In this document: positions 1 to 12,205 of the stretch, one piece after another
Layout of the letters: each line of letters opens with the position of its first letter
How positions within the stretch are numbered: the stretch's first letter is position 1
From: Papaver somniferum
Lineage: Eukaryota > Streptophyta > Magnoliopsida > Ranunculales > Papaveraceae
Assembly: GCF_003573695.1 (NCBI RefSeq)
Contig: NC_039362.1
Span: 200,933,215 to 200,997,214 of the forward strand
DNA: 64,000 nucleotides
Direction: 5' to 3'
The notes under the pieces: generated by a model
Seen by the model: the letters and a program-made list of their open reading frames with translations, nothing else
Told to the model about the DNA's origin: nothing
Databases searched by the model: none
Translations under genes and position numbers: made by a program

Positions 1-1255
1 TGGTGTTCAAAACGTGACTAGGTCCTAGGGTTTTTATGCATTTGCGGTCTCGTCATTACAAGAATATTGAGCTTTAGGGACTACTTGGGTTCGGTTGGTA
101 GAAGGCCATTTTTCGTATTTAGAGATCTATAGCAACCAAAATGGCAACATATAATCTTTGTGGCTGAAAGCTTATTTCTGGAGACCTGTATCAACCATGT
201 TGTTGGAATAGGTATCTTTTAACTACTATGAAGTGACTCAAGTTGAAGTTGTCACAAACATTCATTAACCATTATATTTTGTTGGTAAAGAACATAAATC
301 ATTTGTCGCTGAAATATTTAACCCACACAAATATTGGTGGCTCAAGACTTAAACATTGTTGATAGAGGTAGCCATTATACAATGTTTTCGGCCGCTAAAG
401 GGTTTAACTGGATTAATCTTAGTTGTTGAGGGTGCTGGTGAAGGGTTGGATCCTCTATATGTCTCGATGGAAGAGAGTTTCCTTCCACTTAATTTTAGTT
501 GCTCAAGAATTCAAGCTTCCGTAGTGTTTGTTGGATGAGAATTTCAGCTGCTGTTTTTGCAGTTGGCTCAAGGGTAAGGCCACCACCTTTTGTTGGTCAA
601 GGTTTCTATACACCGTTTTTTTGGTTGAATCAAGTGTTAGCTCTGAGTTGGTGAAAAGTTATACACACGGTTAATTCGGCTGCTTATGGGTTTGAGCCAT
701 TATAAACCAGTCAGTCAAGGTGCTATTACGTAAGGAACGCGACTGAACCTTGATCAGTGTAATATTGGTTAGGTCTCAACTACATTCCAATTCGAAGTTA
801 ATTTGTAGTAGGATGGTGTCTATAGCGGCTTAATACAGTGTGGTGTTCAAAACTGGACTAGGTCCGGGGGGTTTTCTGCATTTGCGATTTCCTCGTTAAC
901 AAAACTTCTGGTGTTTGTGTTATTTCTTTTCCGCATTATATTTTATATAATTGAAATATCATAGGTTGTGCGTAGTTCAATCAATTAGTAAATACGACCT
1001 TGTTTGTTGGGTAGTAATTAATTGACACTTGAACATTGGTTTTTGATACCGTTCAAGTTATTTCTCATATCAATCGGGCTCACAGATTCCTATCTATTCG
1101 ATTGCAGATTGTATTGAGAAATAAAGATGCAGCTCTTGGATATATTTCCTTGATTGAGTCTGACTGTTTAGTTGATTCTCTTGGAATTATATTGGAGTTA
1201 TTCCATACAGAATATCGAATGAAATATTGGGTGTGGTTGTTGACCCCCGATTTTT
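1..1255 (+). repeat. LTR fragment, 3' half, plus orientation
   Basis: The stretch from about 700 to 1255 aligns by eye with the last ~450 bp of the long LTRs at 30082-32463 and 36179-38585. It shares the block around GCGGCTTAATACAGTG, the GCATTTGCG block, TTTTCCGCATTATATTTTAT and the terminal TTGACCCCCG. The first ~55 bases repeat the block found again at 841, so part of the LTR is duplicated at a spacing of 840 bp. Bases 60-700 look like a diverged or foreign filler with recurring TTGGTTG-like words and no gene. Short frames here start on TTG and have no recognisable product. Confidence 0.7.
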
Positions 1256-1284
1256 CTTCATACATAACCAATTTTAGAACTTCA

Positions 1285-2199
1285 CCACTGTGTTAGCAAA
1301 CTAGGTACGCGAATAACAGCTTCGGACCTTGGCCTAGTCAAGCCGTTCGCAAACCCGATTCGTGAAAAACTGTTCCGAACCCAACTCAGGTAAACCCTTT
1401 CTCATACTAGGTATGCAAAAAAGAGTTCTAGACCTTCTCGGGTAAATGTGTTCGCATACTAGGTACGCAAACAAGAGTTCCGGACCTGAATCATCACAAT
1501 ACAGTTCGCATACTAGGTATGCATACCGTGTTGTATCCAGACATGGGTAATTTTTCTAAATTCTCATTTCAATCATTGAAATGTCCTTGGAAGACGACAA
1601 TGGTAGTCTCACACATACCATTTGCTTCAAGTAATTTTCAAGTGATCGAATGATCAATACGAAACTTCCCGAGCTAACATCAAATGATTGTCTCACACAA
1701 ATCATATAAGATGTTCAAGGTAATTTTCACATGATCATCTTTTGACTTAATATTTAGTTTCCGACAAATAGATTGTTTCCAACTAAACTCGTCAAGAATA
1801 ATATGAACATAGCTAAAGCAAAAAGCTTCCAACATATATTTCGAGAAATAGATAAGCGAGATAAACTCGGCTCGAAATATCAAATGTGTATAATGTAAAA
1901 TTTTATATAGTTATACGACTAGTCTCATTAGAAGATAGAAAAGAATAGACTCCTGAGTGATAAATAAGTTTTAGTCTCCACATACCTTTTGTTGATGAAG
2001 TTCCTCCAAGATCCTCAGTAGGTCTTCTTCTTCAATTGGTGAACGCCGTGAAGTCTAAAGCTCAACTACACATTCTATCCTAATCCGAGACATAGTTATA
2101 GGTGGACTAGAAATCAAGTATATAGTCTTGATCAACTAAACTTGACAAACAAGTTTGAGATAGCAACGCTTGCGAGTTAGACCGAGCAGTGCTCTAACA
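1285..2199 (-). repeat. LTR fragment, 5' half, minus orientation
   Basis: Read on the minus strand from 2199, this begins TGTTAGAGCACTGCTCGG. It continues with the same order of blocks as the LTR starts at 30082 and 36179, including a GGTATGTGGAGACT block and the AATGATTGAAATGAGA block. It ends in a run of about four copies of a CATACTAGGTAYGCAAAC-like word near 1300-1520. It abuts the LINE at 2200. With the segment before it, the two halves of one LTR type meet tail to tail, which an ordinary solo LTR would not show. Confidence 0.75.
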
Positions 2200-5100
2200 T
2201 CATATGGACAGCATTAGTCTTAGCCAGTTGAATAAGTCCATGAGCCACATTATTAGCCATCTGATTACCAGAACTAAAAGACAATAACTTGAATTTAAGT
2301 ATTAGGTTTTTGATTTCTTGGAAGCGGTGTTTTGTTCTTTGGTCTCCAAAAAAAATTTCCTATTAATTTGAATAATAATTTCAACAGCACACTTTCTATC
2401 AGAATCTTGTCATCTTTCCTTTCCAAAGCTAATTTAGCACGTCCCAATTGCATGCACTTTTGCTTCATCTGCAGATAAACCAATCAAGTTAGTTGATTCG
2501 GTATGAATAAATAAATTCTCAGAATCTCTTATAATTACTCATTTCCCCCCTATCTGTGAGTTTGGTTCCAATCCCATCATTATTATATTTTATCCATTCT
2601 TATCCTTCTAGTGGAGTCTCCTATGAAGAGTCATATTGTTTCCCAGTGATTGCGGCAATACAATCAATCAGAGAAGCTTTACTGACAGTTAGTAATATCG
2701 AATTTTCTCTAGCCATACTAGTCATTGGTTCTTCAAATCTATCACCATGGAAAATCTGATTTGGATTGGTCCATATTGACCATAAGTGGGAAGCAATTAA
2801 TGGGAAATTCTCATATCTTCCAGAAGAGTCGTTGAATGGCCAAAGTTCGAGCCAGAATCTATTACATTGTTGAAAGGTATGATCACAAATTATTAGGTTT
2901 GAATAACTATCAGAAACCAGACTCTTGAGAGGGTTTTGGAGTTAACCAGATAGTACATAATTGATTCTGATTTCAATATCATATAGGACAGACATAGTCC
3001 GAGATGTGGATACGATTATGTAGGATTTGTTTCACAGATAAGGCACCTTTCATGCCTTCCCAATAAAGATTCGGACTCTTACATGAATCTTTTGTTTCCA
3101 AAATATCTTCCATAATCTTGCATTAGAATCATCCCCTCTTACACTAAGAGAAGAACAAGCCAATTTGGTAGATAAATTTTCATCCTTGGATGGAGTCTAG
3201 ATTCTTCTATCATTAGAAAATATCAAACTTAGAGGGATTTTTTCGATCGACATTTTTGATTGTTGATAAAACATATCACTCAATTTTTCCGCATTTCATG
3301 ACCTCGAGTCATGATTTATCAAGTCTAGAACTTTAAGATTCTTACCAGGCACACTGTTAGCTCTAGGTGTGGAAGATCACTTGACAGGTTTCTAGTTTTC
3401 ACACCATGGGTCGATAAAATTTTGTTTGTCCACCATCCATACAATTAAATCTTAATATTAATCATTGTTTGGTGGAGGCACTTACATGCCCAGGAGAGAA
3501 AACTAGAATATTTTGCATTGAGTGCACCAACATTAGCAGAATATCTTGCTTTGAGCACTTTTGCCAGGAGCGAGTCGGGATTTTCCACCAATCTACACAC
3601 ATCCCAAGCTAGCATTAACATATTGTATACTTCACTCTTTCTGAGTCTTAACCCTCCACCGACCTTGGATTTACAGGTATTTTCTCAAGCTAGTAGGTGC
3701 AACTTTCTCATTGTTGATTTTGTATCTTCTCCCTATCAGTACTTATTCAAGTGAATTTCTATCTTATGGAAAGTTATTTTAGAAATTAAGAACGTAGTCA
3801 TTTGGTAAAGGGACATAGATTGTTCAACATGTTTCACCAAAGTAGCTCGTCCTGCTTGAGCAAACAACTGAGTCATCCAACCATTAACCCGTTGTTCCAT
3901 ATAATTTAAAGAGATAGACATGAGTCTGGGTTTTAGGTTTGAGGATTGTAGTTAGGGAACCCAAATAAATTTATCCCATAACTTAGATTAGATATGTTCA
4001 AAACCTTATTAACAACTATCTTATGTTTCAGATGTACCTTCCCACTAAAGAATAATCCAGATTGAAAAAAATTATTTCTTGGTCAATTGCTTTGTAATCA
4101 TTCTTTAATAGCATGAAAATCAGGGATGATGGCTTTGGTAAATAGGAGACTATTATCAGAAGAAAAAAAAGATGCTGATGAGCTATTTTTACACATCTAA
4201 GACCATTAACTAGTTGAGACTCTTCCAAGTGTTTTATGTATGTTGAAAAATCCTCTGCGCCGAAAAAAATAAAGATATGGGGACATGGATTCCCCATGCC
4301 TTAGGCCTCTTTCAGGCTGAAAGTGACCCAAAGGACTGGCATTAAGGAGAATGGAATACGAGACACAGTTTAGAGAGTTCAAAATAAGGTTTACCCAATT
4401 CTGATGGAATCAACATTGGTTAAAGAGGACCATTTCACTGTATCATGCGCCTTCGACGTGTCCAGATTAATGGCATCACATCCCAATCTACCTTGGTACT
4501 TTTTATGTAATGGATGAGTTCATGGGCTAGGACTACATTATCAATAATTTTCCTCTTTGGAATGAAAGAACTTTTATTCGACATATCACTTTATCCATCA
4601 AAGGCTTTGTCATATTCTCCAAAGTCTTAAAGATTATCTTGTAATCCAATAGGTCCAAATTGATCCACAAATTCTGTCATAGGAGTTTCCAGGATTATAG
4701 CGATATTAGTATGGTTGAATTGGGTTAACAGATGTTCGACCACAAAGATTCGCTTTTCCATTAGAATAACACTCTCTCCGATTATATCCCAATAAGTCTA
4801 GTATAAGAGACCTATAAACCCATCAGCCCATGTGCTTTCTTAGCTATCACTTGAAAAGAAGTCGCCTTTATTTCATCAAATAGGATCCAAAAGCGTATCA
4901 TTATCAAGGTCATTAATTTACCTCAACTTTTACAGTATCAACCACTGGATCTTGGTATTAGAGTTAGAGGTACCATAGAATTGCTGGAAATAGGATATAA
5001 ATTCTTCCCTTATAACATCTATGGTATTTAAACAGGTTCCATCTTTAGATTTGATCTAAGAGATGTGATTTGTCTTTCTTCGAAACATTGTAGATTTGTA

Positions 5101-6151
5101 AAAGAAGGGCATGTATCTATCACCTTCATTGAGCCATAACTATCTAGATTTTTCTTTCTATATAATTTCTTCCAAAGAATATAAGTAGGTTATTTTATCC
5201 TTAATTAAGTTCAGTAAAAAAAATTTATATCCCCAAATGAGAGAGTTTGAAAATTTTTAATCTTGTTTTTTGTTTCAAGTAAAGAGGGGTTTATGCTTAA
5301 GAAAGATTATTTATTCAACTTTCTCAGTTGCTCCTTAGCATGATTTAATCTTTGTTTCAGTTGAATGGATTTGGAACCTCTAACAGAAATGAACCAGACC
5401 TGCTCAATGACAGTTTTGCATGAGGATTCTTTTTCCATATTGACATGAAATGGTCTGAGCTAAATCGAGGAAAGTACAGGATATGATGCGTGGGAAGGTA
5501 GTTTCCCACACACCATTAACCACGACACGATCAATTCTCTCCAAAACTAAGATATTAGTCTAGGTGAAGGATGGACAAGACAATGGCATGTATTTCAACT
5601 TTCATTCTTCCATGAGTTGTTCTAAATTTTTAGTTTCTTTATTAGTAACATGTCTCTTATTTTTCTTGAGGTAAGTATGCAATTTAGGTCACCATGCCAA
5701 TCACTAATGAGGGATCATAACTCCAAGCCATGAAACTTGCCTAGTTATTATCTCTAAAAAAAAATTGTTAGGTTCCCCATACACAAAGTAGATATTGCAC
5801 TTTAGTGAAACTATGCCTTAATAGAATTTCAGGAACAACAAGCGTTTCGCTGGCTAACATGACATTTAAATCAAAACTATCATTTCAAGTTAAGCACGTG
5901 CCTCCCTTCCTCCCTGGAGTGAAGAACAAAGGAATTATGGTATCCCAGAGACCAAAATTTCTTGTGGTAAAGTCAGTATTACACATAGTTTCACAGATAA
6001 AAATAACATCAGGGGACTTCATTTTAATGAGTTTGCGGAGTTCTCGAACTGCCTCTAGTTTTTCGAAATCACGACAGTTCCAACTTAAAATACTCATGTT
6101 CCAACAATCATCACCAAGCTTATGGAGATTTAAAGTTTCAGGGGTACTCAT
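2200..6151 (-). pseudogene. Dead L1-type LINE ORF2 (endonuclease-RT-RNase H)
   Basis: Minus-strand fragments appear in the order expected for a plant L1 ORF2. The endonuclease start is at 6151-5885 (SWNCR, then FICETM). RT pieces are at about 4540-4440 (LAHELIHYIK) and 4297-4028, followed by a post-RT block at 3921-3736 (QAGRATLVKHV). The RNase H end lies near 2290-2210 (GNQMANNVAHGL). Frameshifts and stops break the frame throughout. The catalytic FADD position near 4165 reads as SSDN, so the RT is inactive. No ORF1 or poly(A) tail is seen. The 3' end is cut off by the LTR fragment ending at 2199. Confidence 0.85.
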
Positions 6152-6170
6152 GTTGTATCAAACATAAAAA

Positions 6171-7535
6171 ACTTATTTTGAGATATTTATCCTTATATCA
6201 CGGAATTTAGAAATGATATTGATGAAGGTCTTATGTTGATCTTCAGTACCACCAAGAAAGCAGACTAACTCTTTAATCACGAGTCTGCAACTATTATGTC
6301 ATCCTGAAATGACAACAAAAGAGTCATACAACAAGCAAAGGATAATCTTATAATAAAATGTTAATTAATTGATGCAAAAACCACTTTAGGTTGGATTCCA
6401 GATATTCCGAAATAAAATAAAGACCCCAAGGAGAACTTGAACAAGCTTTATATAGAATTTGTCGGAGTGGTAATTGATTGAGTCTTCAGCAAAAGATGAG
6501 TCCTGAGATCTTTAATAGAGTCTATCTAGTGTCTTAAATTAAACAAGGTATCTTAAGGGTCAAATAACGAATTTGAATTGCTAAATATGGTGTCTTGGTA
6601 ACTTGATATCACCACTGTATTTGTGTCTTGGTATCGATCGTGTTAAGGAATCTTGAAATCTTCCTAATCTAAAGTAACAAGGTCCAATTCTATTTCATTA
6701 GCTTAATAACAGACATAATCATTAGCAGAACAAAAATACAGAATAAATAAGTGAACTGGAAGTAGGGTTAATGCATGGGTTTCACAGAGAAAAGAACAAG
6801 ATTTGTAAAATTCGTAGAGATTTCGATCAGATTCATGTCTTTTATCCAATTTTCCGGTTAGATAACGGTTTTTTTGCAGTTACACGGGATGGTTTAAAGA
6901 AAAGATGATAGAGAAATCACCCTCGTTCCCGAGACTTGGGAGAAAAGAGGGGAAATCTTTTATGAGTATAGGATAGATAGAATTTAAATCTTACTGGCGG
7001 AAACACGTCAGTGCAATTCTAACAGACTCCTCCCCATATGGTTAGTAGGTGGAACTTTAATGAGATACGTTGTCAAACAAGATAATATATGGACTAAACC
7101 TGCCCAGGAGAGAAGCTTTCACCTTGTTTGTTTGGATCTGACTCGGCAATAAACTCAGTCTGAATCAAATACCTGATCGTTTGTATTATCATCTTTCTGA
7201 TGTTTAACTTGAGGTTTGGGTCGACCCATACATTTGATTCTGAAATATTTGAATCATGCAGTATTTTGTACCCGTCTCATTTGATATACATCTGATTCGA
7301 TTAAAAAAAATCATAATTCTACTGAAATTTAATAATTTTAAATCAGATGTAATGATTCGAATTCAAATTCAGATAGTCAATTAGGACGAATCAATTGGAT
7401 TAGGAAAAAAAAAGACGGTTGGGGTTGGGATCATGAGACAAGTCGGGGTGAGGTGCACATAGGATAGAGGTCCATAAATATACCCATCCGATATTTTGAA
7501 GGGAAAAAACCGGCTAGTGAGACTTACTACCGTTT
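6171..7535. other. Intergenic, no gene seen
   Basis: AT-rich spacer between the LINE start and the IPUT1-like gene. The part next to 6171 may be LINE 5' leader. The rest holds only short unsupported frames and no clear repeat boundary. Confidence 0.5.
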
Positions 7536-7760
7536 TTAAAACCTATAGTTGACCAAGAAAAGGGACTGTTCGTTTGGCTTGTGCCTTGGCGGCTGCCCTT
7601 CTCCTCCTCCCTTCCCATTTGCCCAGCCAGCAAGTAGTAACCACGTCCACTTGGCTTTTGGTTCTTCTTCCTTCTTTCTCATTTGGTGTCCTGGGAAGGA
7701 CGCGGTCCCGTCGCTAGCGGCTTGACTGTGTGGGTGGGTCCTCATCACTCTGTCTGTCCA

Positions 7761-7769
7761 CTATAAAAA
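7761..7769 (+). promoter_or_regulatory. Candidate TATA box of the IPUT1-like gene
   Basis: CTATAAAAA lies 464 bp upstream of the ATG at 8225 and is followed by a pyrimidine-rich leader (TCTCTTTCTCTC near 8005 and CTCCTCC runs near 8048), as is common in plant 5' UTRs. A second TATATAA at 8172 is too close to the ATG for a normal leader. A 5' UTR intron is not excluded. Confidence 0.4.
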
Positions 7770-8224
7770 TCTCCGTTAATTAAAAAAAAATTAATAAGTT
7801 TTTCTTTATTTATTATCTCCTGCTTGATCCAGTCTATCAATTAATACATTATTATTAAACGTTAACACAACACAAGCAGCAAGCAATAATAATCTCAACT
7901 CAGCTGTTTTTTCTTTTCTTCTTCTCTTTGTATTATTGATTCCGTTTTTCATTCCATTCGATTCCGATTCCATCTCCTCTTTTCTAGAAAAAAAAAGCAT
8001 CCATCTCTTTCTCTCTATTTCCTTGTTTCTTTCTCTCTACAGGAGTCCTCCTCCTCCTCCTCCGTCCTCCGCCGGCTGAAGAAAACAAATTGTTATTATA
8101 ATCAAGGAGGAGCGGAGAAGAAGCTAGAAAACGCCGCCCTACCTAGCTGGCTTCTTGTTAGTTCTTTCTTGTATATAAGCTGCTGATTAAGTTGATTTCT
8201 GGTTTGATGATCTAAAAAACTGAG

Positions 8225-11200
8225 ATGATGAAGATGAAATTGGGTGGTTTTGTGATGAAGATTATATTATTTTCGCTGACTTTGACATTAGTATTACAAG
8301 CAACTGTCTATGGAATTTCTGCTGCTGAGGCAGAGAAGAAGGAGTCTTCTTCGTTGTCTTCATTGTCATCTTCTGCTACTGCTTACAGGACAAAGCATAA
8401 GAATGCGTATGTGGCAATGATGTATATGGGAACACCAAGAGATTATGAGTTTTATGTTGCAACTCGTGTCATGCTTAAATCGCTAACTAAATTGAAAGTT
8501 GAAGCAGATCTTGTTGTCCTTGCTTCTCCTGATGTTCCTGTCAAATGGATTCAAGCTATGTAAGTACTATCCTCTTGTCTCTCTAATTCTACTTTACCTT
8601 TTGGTTTTTGTTACCCTACTACTAACTTTACTAATCAAAAGGGGATTCAAATTGACCATCCAAAACACACAACCCCCATTTCACTATTATTTGAACATTT
8701 AATCCAAGCATTCAACAGATTTAGGGACTTTTGCATAGAAAATCCATCAATCATGTATGAACAATTTCTTTCCATCTGTCTAGTTAGGTGATTAACATAT
8801 GTTCCTTGACATGAATGAAGAAAGAACACTTCCAGTTATTTTTGGGTCAACAATGGTGGTGGGGAACCACTTGAGGCAGAAAATTGCAATAGAAATAGAG
8901 AAAAGCAAAGGTGTCATTACTCAGTTGGTTGGTTGTTGTATTTGGTCTTGGACTTTGTCTGGTGGTCTAGTCAAGTCTGTGTGTTGGTATTATCTGTCTT
9001 TGCTCTCTCTGATCTGGTCATCACTTTGTTTACTTTTCATAAATTAGTTTAATTGATTCTGATTTGTTTTTCTCTAAACCTGGTTGATTCATGGGTTAAT
9101 GGGTTATCATCAATGTTCTTTAGTTTGTGGAAAGTCATCTTATCTTTGTAAAAACCCACTAACAACAATCCCAGGAAATTAAGAAAAGAGTACTAAAAGA
9201 CACCTCCATAATTGTAGAAACTAGAAAAACCTGTAGGTGCTTAATAGAGAAAAAAGACAATAAACCCATAAACCCATAGTTGTTGTTGTTTTATTTTTTC
9301 TTTGCTCAAATCCAGCTAATGTTGTTTGTTTTGTTTGATTGTGATTACCATTACCCAACACCATCCACGGCAATTGTTTTTTTCCATTATCAAGATGATG
9401 ACATAACTCCATTTCTTGTTTATTGTGGTAGAACGTGTCTTTGAGTACTATATTATTAAGAAAACATACGACTTATCCTAATTAACTAATAAACTAATCA
9501 AAGTGTTTAATGTTGATTATTACAGGGAGCAGGAAGATGGGGCGAAGGTGGTGATAGTTAAAAATGTAGAGAATCCATATCAAAAGCAACAAAATTTTGA
9601 CAACAGGTTTAAGCTGACATTGAACAAGCTTTACGCGTGGAGTCTCGTGGAGTATGAAAGGGTTGTTATGCTTGATTCGGATAATATGTTCATACAGAAG
9701 ACGGACGAGTTATTCCAGTGTGGTCAATTCTGTGCTGTCTTCATTAACCCTTGCATCTTCCATACCGGCCTTTTCGTCCTGCAGGTATGTATTTCTATTC
9801 CTGCTGTAACTAATTTCAATACCATCAATCGTCCATAGAAGCGATTAGTTGTTCACATTGCCTTTTTCAACATCGTGTCGGTGCTGAATGTTTTGATTTT
9901 AGAATGTTATCCTTTTAAGGACCACTTGTTTCCCTTAAAAAGCATGCCCGGCTATACCCATCCAGCTTTATCTATTTTACTCCACCTTCTGCATATCCTT
10001 TTTATTTTTAAAATTCTGATGATTAAATATAAAGCGAATACTTTCAATAATACCAGAGTTATTCTCAAACTGCTCCCTATGCTGGTTGGCATTGCCCGAC
10101 ACTAACATTAAATCTCTGAAGTAAGAAAGGCAGGCTGTAGGAAGCTGTAGGAAGCAGGGATCATGACAGGCCAGTTATCGTACGTGCTTAGGAGCATATA
10201 AACTACTCCCCAGGTCCCTAGTTTTTTCCACTTAATTCAGTTTCTATAGAAGCTTTCATGGGGTAATTCCAATCATTAGTGAAGACAAATGAACGGTGGA
10301 AATAAATGTTGCACAAGTAGGTAGCACAATATGATAGGTAGGGGATTTTGTCTACAAAGAGAACCCACAACTTGAGGCCTAGTCCATACTGAACCCTCAT
10401 ATGATTTACATTACGCTGCTTTAGTACTGCTGCTGCTACCCATTCATATGATTTTCATGTTCTGTTAACATAATGTTTAGTAATAGAAAATTATAATTCT
10501 AACTTTGCTTGTTCTTGGTATTAAAAGCCATCGGCGGAGGTGTTTAAGAACATGCTTCATGAAATAGAGATTGGGAGAGACAATCCAGACGGTGCTGACC
10601 AGGGTTTTCTCACTGGATATTTCTCAAACTTACTTGACGAGCCAATGTTCCATCCACCTCTGAATGGAACCAAACTAGATGGTCATTACAGGCTTCCTTT
10701 AGGTTATCAGATGGATGCTTCTTACTTCTGTAAGTAAACTAAACACTCCGATCAATTTGTAAGTTCATTCCTGCTTCTTCATTGTTCCGTAAGAGTCCAA
10801 AGTCTAAAAAATTGATTTTCATGTTTTCCTTTTTGTTTTTCAGATCTGAAACTTGCATGGCGAATTCCTTGTGGGCCTAACAGTGTTATCACCTTCCCGA
10901 GCGCCCCATGGATGAAACCCTGGTATTGGTGGTCATGGCCTGTCCTTCCATTAGGCTTCTCATGGCACGAGGCACGCCGAGAAACACTTGGGTAAATTTT
11001 AACTTTTAAGCTTTCTCTACTGACAATTTCCAATTCTAAAGCATATCTAGTGCTGTTAATGTTGTTCTTTCTGTAAATGGTATATTCACTATTATTTCGG
11101 GTTTTTTGCTCCGCATTTCACTCTCCTGTATAGTTTTTATCTGCTTGGTTTTATTTTTCTTAATGTGGTGATGGATGATTATTTGAAACAGGTATGGTGC

Positions 11201-11729
11201 TGAGATACCAGTAGTCGTGATCCAGGCTTTAATGTACCTAGGAGTGATGGCAGCTGCTCGGCTTGCACGACCCAACTTGTCCAAGCTTTGCTACCGCCCA
11301 CACAAAAATCTCACATTCTTACAAACAGGGCTCAAGTTTATAGCAATGTGGTCAATCTTAGTGGCCTACATACTTCCTGTGTTCCTCATCCCTCGGACAG
11401 TTCATCCACTCCTTGGCTGGTCACTCTACCTGCTCGGCTCTTCATCACTTGCATCAGTTGCTATCAATACTTTCCTTCTTCCAGCAGTTCATGTTTTAAC
11501 ACCTTGGCTAGGAATTTTCTGTTCCCTACTGGTGATGGCATTCCCTTGGTACACCAATGGGGTTGCAAGAGCACTCTTTGTTTTTGCATACGCCTTCTGC
11601 TGTGCACCATTCTTGTGGGGATCACTGGTGAAAGTAGTTACGTGCTTGCAGGTATCTCTTGAGAGAGAAGCCTTCTTACCAAGACTGGGTGAATCTCCGC
11701 AGCTTTCTGGATTTAACAAGTTGTATTAA
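8225..11729 (+). CDS. IPUT1: GT8 inositol phosphorylceramide glucuronosyltransferase (IPUT1/PGSIP6-like)
   Basis: Five exons with GT-AG introns keep one frame: 8225-8559, 9526-9784, 10528-10729, 10844-10991 and 11192-11729, giving 493 aa. By family knowledge the enzyme transfers glucuronic acid from UDP-GlcA to inositol phosphorylceramide in the Golgi, the first sugar of plant GIPC sphingolipids. The N-terminus has a hydrophobic signal/anchor (about residues 11-30). The GT8 domain follows: NAYVAMMYMGTPRDYEFY, then VVMLDSDNMF with the metal-binding DxD, HTGLFVL and ADQGFLTGYF. The last exon holds several hydrophobic helices (for example LVAYILPVFLIP and LLVMAFPWY), matching the multi-pass C-terminus of this subfamily. 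The first ATG was taken; further in-frame ATGs at 8228 and 8234 would change little. The length is close to the Arabidopsis protein (about 540 aa). No damage is seen. Confidence 0.93.
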
Positions 11730-12205
11730 AAACGCACACGACGAGATATACATAGTGATGTAGACAAAGAAAGTGCATACGCATTTTCAGATTCAAGATG
11801 ATATTCATCAATCAGATCTTGTTGATCGAGTAGAAAAAAAAGATCCATTTCCTAAACAGATCAATCAATTATTTGTATTTGTGCATATCTACGCGTAGGC
11901 AGCCCATCTATGTAAACCAGCTACCACAAATTCTTTCCTTCTTGTTCTCCATTTTTTACTTTTCTTTTGCTTAAGACTGCATTTACTTGCTAAAAGGATA
12001 TCATGACACTAAAAATGATGTAAAGGAACAAATACTATAACTGTCTCCCTTTTCCGTATCTCTATTATGTGATGTTATTGTTAACAAAAAAAGTTTAGCT
12101 ATCTGACATCTTGAATACAGATTACCTACACCAAAAAGGAATTATAATCCAAACACCATTCAAAAAAAATAAATACTTGGCATCATTCTATCAGCTTGCA
12201 ACAAC
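11730..12205. other. Shared 3' flank of two convergent genes
   Basis: Only 476 bp separate the IPUT1-like stop and the zinc-finger stop on the other strand, so both 3' UTRs and terminators must lie here or overlap. AT-rich, with no frame of note. An AATAAAT near 12168 on the plus strand is a possible poly(A) signal for the first gene. Confidence 0.6.

Noticed and set aside
7536..8000. Minus-strand frames of 64-70 codons upstream of the IPUT1-like gene
   Set aside because: They lie in the pyrimidine-rich promoter and leader and have no recognisable motif.
11288..11662. 124-codon plus-strand frame inside the last IPUT1-like exon
   Set aside because: Shifted reading of membrane helices; the exon phase fits the other frame.
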